A stretch of DNA of 64,000 bases, from contig NZ_JALJRA010000015.1 of NCBI RefSeq assembly GCF_022968135.1, positions 62,001 through 126,000 of the forward strand, given 5' to 3'. A program made the position numbers and the translations under genes. Each line of letters opens with the position of its first letter. Position 1 is the first letter of the stretch. The DNA comes from Pseudorhizobium tarimense (lineage in GTDB: Bacteria > Pseudomonadota > Alphaproteobacteria > Rhizobiales > Rhizobiaceae). Below are positions 61,393 through 64,000 of the stretch, piece after piece. The notes beneath the pieces were generated by a model. The model was not told the origin of the DNA. It did no database searches and worked only from the letters and a program-made list of their open reading frames with translations.

Positions 61393-61862
61393 ATGGAACA
61401 CTACGGTAATCTCCCGGCTGCGCTGGCCTATCACTAAGCCGGAGGCAATGCGGCCTGGGCCGCCGCAGGTGTCGACGACGCGAAGCGCATCGCTGCGGTC
61501 GTTCGTGCCGGCCAAGCTCTCGATGCCCTCTATTGCCCGCGCTACCCTGGCACCGTCGCTTCTGCGGAACTGGATCTCCTTTGGCCTCGCGCCGACGTGG
61601 TGTATGGCGGGGCTCCAATCTGCCTAGTGACGTTGTGCCTGCGCCGATCGAGAAGGCGGCCTACGAGCTTGCCCTTCGGGAACTGGCGAAGCCCGCCTCT
61701 CTCGCGCCCGATGTGGCTGCCGGTCCGCAGAAGGTGCTGACGGGGGTCAAGGGCATCAAGTGGAGCGTGGTCAGTGGCGCACCCGACAAAGCCGTGCTGC
61801 CGATCGTCGAGGGAATCCTCGAAGAGATATCGTTGCCAACGCCGGGAATGACGACCGTTTAA
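61393..61862 (+). pseudogene. DnaT-like phage protein with stop and frameshift
   Basis: ATG at 61393 starts MEHYGNLPAALAYH then a TAA, after which the same frame continues AGGNAAWAAAGVDDAKRIAA, VVRAGQALDALYCPRYPGTV and LLWPRADVVYGG. The rest is one base off: SDVVPAPIEKAAYELALREL and GVKGIKWSVVSGAPDKAVLP to the stop at 61862. This is the layout of phage DnaT-like (head-tail region) proteins. So one nonsense and one frameshift near 61622 break it. The 260 bases before it hold no clear gene. Confidence 0.7.
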
Positions 61863-62395
61863 CTCTGGCGAGGCTTTAGCCCCAAGTAAGATTGCACGAA
61901 ATCAACCCGCTCTTCTACCGAGACCTTCGGAAGAAGCACGGTCTCATAATCAAGGCTTGGGTAAAAGGAGAGGAGCCGGTCATACTCTTCTACCGCCGCT
62001 TTCATGTCATGCCGCCGTTCGCTGTCGTTGACGTAAATCTCCGGCCAGGGCGGCGTGAGGAACACATTCCTGTTGAAGCGGGGAAGCCCCAGCTTGGATC
62101 TTTCGCCATAGACCTGCTCAAGGGCGGCAGTCGCGTCCAACAGACCTCGATCGAAGAACACAGGTCCGTCCAGTTGCTTGGCCGCGTGAATGTCAGCGAG
62201 GGATACTTCGATGGCTCTCCAAGCGAAGGCCGCCAGGTCGACCCACGGCAGCGCACGTCCTCCGTTTGCCAACTCTTCGGCAACAATGCGCCGCCCCGGC
62301 TCCTCGACGGTGGCATAGCCACGGCGTCGCAGCTCTTCCAGTAGGGTGGATTTGCCGCCGCCAGAGCATCCGGAAATGATGATGAAGCGGTCCAT
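61859..62395 (-). CDS. P-loop ATPase/kinase-like protein
   Basis: The 178-residue product starts MDRFIIISGCSGGGKSTLLE, a perfect Walker A. RGYATVEEPGRRIVAEEL and GPVFFDRGLLDATAALEQ follow, as in AAA_28-type nucleotide-binding proteins related to small kinases. ATG at 62395 is chosen because earlier codons do not fit. It is intact, runs against the phage late genes and overlaps the DnaT-like gene end by four bases, so it looks like a cargo gene. Substrate unknown. Confidence 0.8.
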   Translation of the reverse strand: MDRFIIISGCSGGGKSTLLEELRRRGYATVEEPGRRIVAEELANGGRALPWVDLAAFAWRAIEVSLADIHAAKQLDGPVFFDRGLLDATAALEQVYGERSKLGLPRFNRNVFLTPPWPEIYVNDSERRHDMKAAVEEYDRLLSFYPSLDYETVLLPKVSVEERVDFVQSYLGLKPRQS

Positions 62396-62424
62396 AAGCT
62401 TCTCTCGTATTGAGGAACACAAGC

Positions 62425-62807
62425 ATGCCGGACGACTGGAACGCAATCGCCGCCGAGGTGGCCGACGCTATTCGCTCGGTCTCTGACATTTCCCAGCCCA
62501 ACGGCTATCCCGTAACGCTTCGCATGCCTGGCGAGGCACTGGCGACCCATAGAACCCGCAGCCTGGGGTCCCAGTCTACCGCACGCTGTACGCCGTCGAG
62601 GGGTTTCAGGAGATCCGAGGCGCCTCCGGCACGCTGATCGGCCAGACGCGCCACACGCTGACCTTTACGGCCGATGCTGACGCCGTGCCTATGAAGAGCC
62701 ATCAGGTGGCGATCGGCGTCAAGGCGGAGGATGCAGACGAGGACAGCCCATGGGTGGAGATCACAGAGGTTCGCCCTCTCTCTCCTGCCGGCGTGGCCGT
62801 CTTCTAG
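62425..62807 (+). pseudogene. Phage structural-type gene with frameshift
   Basis: ATG at 62425 gives MPDDWNAIAAEVADAIRSVS and NGYPVTLRMPGE; then the frame shifts near 62545. The other frame holds NPQPGVPVYRTLYAVEGFQE, GTLIGQTRHTLTFTADADAV and DSPWVEITEVRPLSPAGVAV to a TAG at 62807. This resembles small minor structural proteins placed after DnaT-like genes in tailed phages. At least one indel breaks it. Confidence 0.65.
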
Positions 62808-62855
62808 GAAATCGATTTGGTGAACTGATCACCATTCCAGGTTAAGAAAACTCCG

Positions 62856-63044
62856 ATGGCTGAAGGCAAGCGCAAGCTGGTCAAGGTGGAAGTGACGCAG
62901 GCGTTCCGCCGCTACAAGGTAGGCGACACTCCGATGCTGACTGCTCACGAGGCGAAGGCTCTGGAACAGCAGGGCATGGTCAAGGCGGCCACCCAGGCTG
63001 CTGAAAAGCAGACCGCCAAGGTTGCAGCGCCAGGTGCTGTGTAA
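62856..63044 (+). CDS. Small phage protein, 62 aa
   Basis: The product MAEGKRKLVKVEVTQAFRRY then KVGDTPMLTAHEAKALEQQG ends in an Ala/Lys-rich tail. The pattern is like small late phage proteins with a FluMu-type fold. It is complete and its stop overlaps the next ATG by one base. Confidence 0.65.
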   Translation: MAEGKRKLVKVEVTQAFRRYKVGDTPMLTAHEAKALEQQGMVKAATQAAEKQTAKVAAPGAV

Positions 63045-63504
63045 TGGCTGAGGTCGGGAATCTCGGCTTCGCATCCTCTGATGTCGTGAGCATGTGGCTC
63101 GCCATTTATCCGCTCTTCGCGTTTGGCGAGCTCGTCAACATCCACCGTGCGGCTCACGACCAGGGGGAAATCAGGAATTGAACAACTGGCTAATCTCCCA
63201 CCGCCTGCGCTGATCACCTTCGGAGCCGTCCTGGCTGTGATCTTCGCCGTTCGGTATCTCGGCATCCTCTCAGGGCAGAAAGCGGCTCCGGCCGCCACGT
63301 CGAGCGCCGCACAGGTGGCAGCGGTCATTGTGACCCTACGGCGCTCAATCGCGCCACAGACGCTCTCCAGGCTCATACGGAGGCGACGAAGCGGCTGACG
63401 GATGCCGTCATCGAAACAGGCCGGCACATGAACACGCTTGGCATCGAGGCCGATCGGATCCGGGAGGAGCTGCGCATCCAGAGAGAGATCAGGCGGGACC
63501 GATA
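63044..63504 (+). pseudogene. Phage membrane/coiled-coil gene with frameshifts
   Basis: ATG at 63044 starts MAEVGNLGFASSDVVSMWLA and stops at EIRN. One base off, IEQLANLPPPALITFGAVLA then VIFAVRYLGILSGQ forms a membrane segment; another shift near 63330 leads to TALNRATDALQAHTEATKRL, a coiled coil ending EIRRDR at 63504. The first part could be a separate small gene, but order and spacing suit one broken gene. Confidence 0.5.
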
Positions 63505-63597
63505 GGACCTTCGTCTGATCTGGATCTGCGAAGGTCTGATGGACGGAACGAGCGCATCCTTTTCAAGTTTTCCACCCATCAATCAGGAGGCGTCGTC

Positions 63598-63693
63598 GTG
63601 GAAGACAGTGTCTACCAAGCTCGCTGGATCTTAATCCCTACTGGTTGCTGCTTCATCGGGTTCGTCGGGCTCGGCTTGATAGCCGCTGGCTGA
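63598..63693 (+). CDS. Small membrane peptide, 31 aa
   Basis: AGGAGG is seven bases before a GTG at 63598. The peptide, VEDSVYQARWILIPTGCCFI then GFVGLGLIAAG, is one membrane segment with an acidic start. It follows the phage genes and is ended by a terminator. It may be a holin-like or late accessory peptide; this is a guess. Confidence 0.45.
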   Translation: MEDSVYQARWILIPTGCCFIGFVGLGLIAAG

Positions 63694-63737
63694 TGTACCC
63701 AACATGATATCCTGTGCCATCCGTCCCTTCCGGTGCA

Positions 63738-63778
63738 GGCAACTTTTCCCGCCGATCTCTCCTCGGCGGGTTTCTTTT
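63738..63778 (+). terminator. Terminator at the end of the phage late genes
   Basis: CCCGCCGA (63748-63755) pairs with TCGGCGGG (63763-63770), followed by TTTCTTTT. It would end the rightward phage transcript. Confidence 0.85.
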
Positions 63779-63788
63779 GAATCGGACC

Positions 63789-64000
63789 CTAGCGTCCGCA
63801 CCACTTATTGCCGCGGTTCGGCCAGGGCTGCGCAAGGCCCTCGCTGATCAGCACCTGCCCGGCGTCTCGCCCATCTGGCAAAACAACTCGCACCAGCGTC
63901 CGCTTATCGGAGGTCCGATCCTTCCGTCCGCTGTCCTTAAGCTTGTAGCCGTGCGCCATCAACTCCTGCATGCGCTCTGTCGCAAGGTCGCCGATGTCCT
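63789..64000 (-). CDS. Staphylococcal-nuclease-like protein, C-terminal part (partial)
   Basis: The frame runs off the window edge. It reads DIGDLATERMQELMAHGYKL, RTLVRVVLPDGRDAGQVLIS and EGLAQPWPNRGNKWCGR to the stop at 63789. The end matches thermonuclease-family proteins (GxDVGxxLIxxGLAxPW). The N-terminal half with the other catalytic residues is outside. It converges on the phage late genes. Confidence 0.75.
   Translation of the reverse strand, partial: DIGDLATERMQELMAHGYKLKDSGRKDRTSDKRTLVRVVLPDGRDAGQVLISEGLAQPWPNRGNKWCGR

Larger units (their letters stand above)
50408..64000. mobile_element. Decayed prophage region (right end outside window)
   Basis: The region holds a truncated tyrosine integrase, a rightward chain of early phage genes with ATGA overlaps, a terminase fragment, a DnaT-like structural protein, other small late-type genes and a nuclease. 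Most phage genes carry one or more single-base frameshifts, while intervening non-phage genes are intact. Portal, protease and capsid genes were not found. Left end is set at the integrase stop; no attachment repeats could be established by eye, and the right end is beyond 64000. Confidence 0.8.

Noticed and set aside
50408-64000. CRISPR array or known defence island in the phage block
   Set aside because: No regularly spaced direct repeats and no cas, restriction-modification or toxin-antitoxin pair was recognised.

Overview
The window looks like chromosome from a GC-rich alphaproteobacterium of the Rhizobiales (Rhizobium, Agrobacterium, Ensifer or Shinella type). The reasons are gene content and style: a full hut operon with HutF and HutG, ExoD, HWE-type histidine kinase pieces, DUF1236 and DUF982 proteins, ABC operons joined by ATGA overlaps, Lrp divergent from alanine dehydrogenase, and IS5-family (IS427-like) insertion DNA. 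No species call can be made from sequence reading alone.

Layout. 1-3.7 kb: WrbA, a DUF4142 protein, and several broken or tiny genes. 3864-4153: a tRNA-Leu(UAA) gene split by a compact group I intron exactly after U34. 4.2-15.0 kb: histidine utilisation. hutI-hutH-hutG-hutU-hutD and a NitT/TauT-type ABC transporter run leftward; hutF and the repressor hutC run rightward, with a TGTA-N2-TACA operator candidate between them. 15.3-23.5 kb: a leftward purine salvage operon (LacI regulator, ABC importer, nucleoside hydrolase, adenine deaminase, phosphoribosyltransferase). 24-34 kb: amidase, TrkH, threonine dehydratase, HlyU-like protein, an ammonium transporter fused to PAS-GGDEF-EAL, and azoreductase divergent from a LysR regulator. 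34-43.8 kb: DUF2087 protein, a periplasmic cyclic-nucleotide phosphodiesterase, PilZ, Lrp/Ald, PadR, DUF1203, and a cysK-alaX-sseA-GNAT operon. 44-50.3 kb: small secreted proteins, a GAF histidine kinase, tRNA-Asn and ExoD.

50.4-64.0 kb is a decayed prophage. It has an N-terminally truncated integrase, early genes chained by ATGA overlaps but broken by single-base frameshifts, a terminase small subunit fused to the end of a terminase large subunit, structural-gene remnants and a partial nuclease. Mixed into it are a PilZ protein, a degenerate IS inside another gene, an SGNH hydrolase, a small ppGpp-hydrolase-like protein, a chemoreceptor and a P-loop kinase. Head and portal genes were not recognised and appear to be missing.

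How the genes work together. HutH, HutU, HutI, HutF and HutG make a complete histidine to glutamate plus formate route, with HutC as likely sensor of urocanate and a linked importer. The purine operon would import a purine nucleoside or base, cleave it, deaminate adenine and return the base to the nucleotide pool. The main unusual observations are the intron-split tRNA-Leu(UAA), the Amt-PAS-GGDEF-EAL fusion, the terminase fusion, the IS-split gene that can be rebuilt in frame, and the alarmone-hydrolase-like gene in the prophage remnant.
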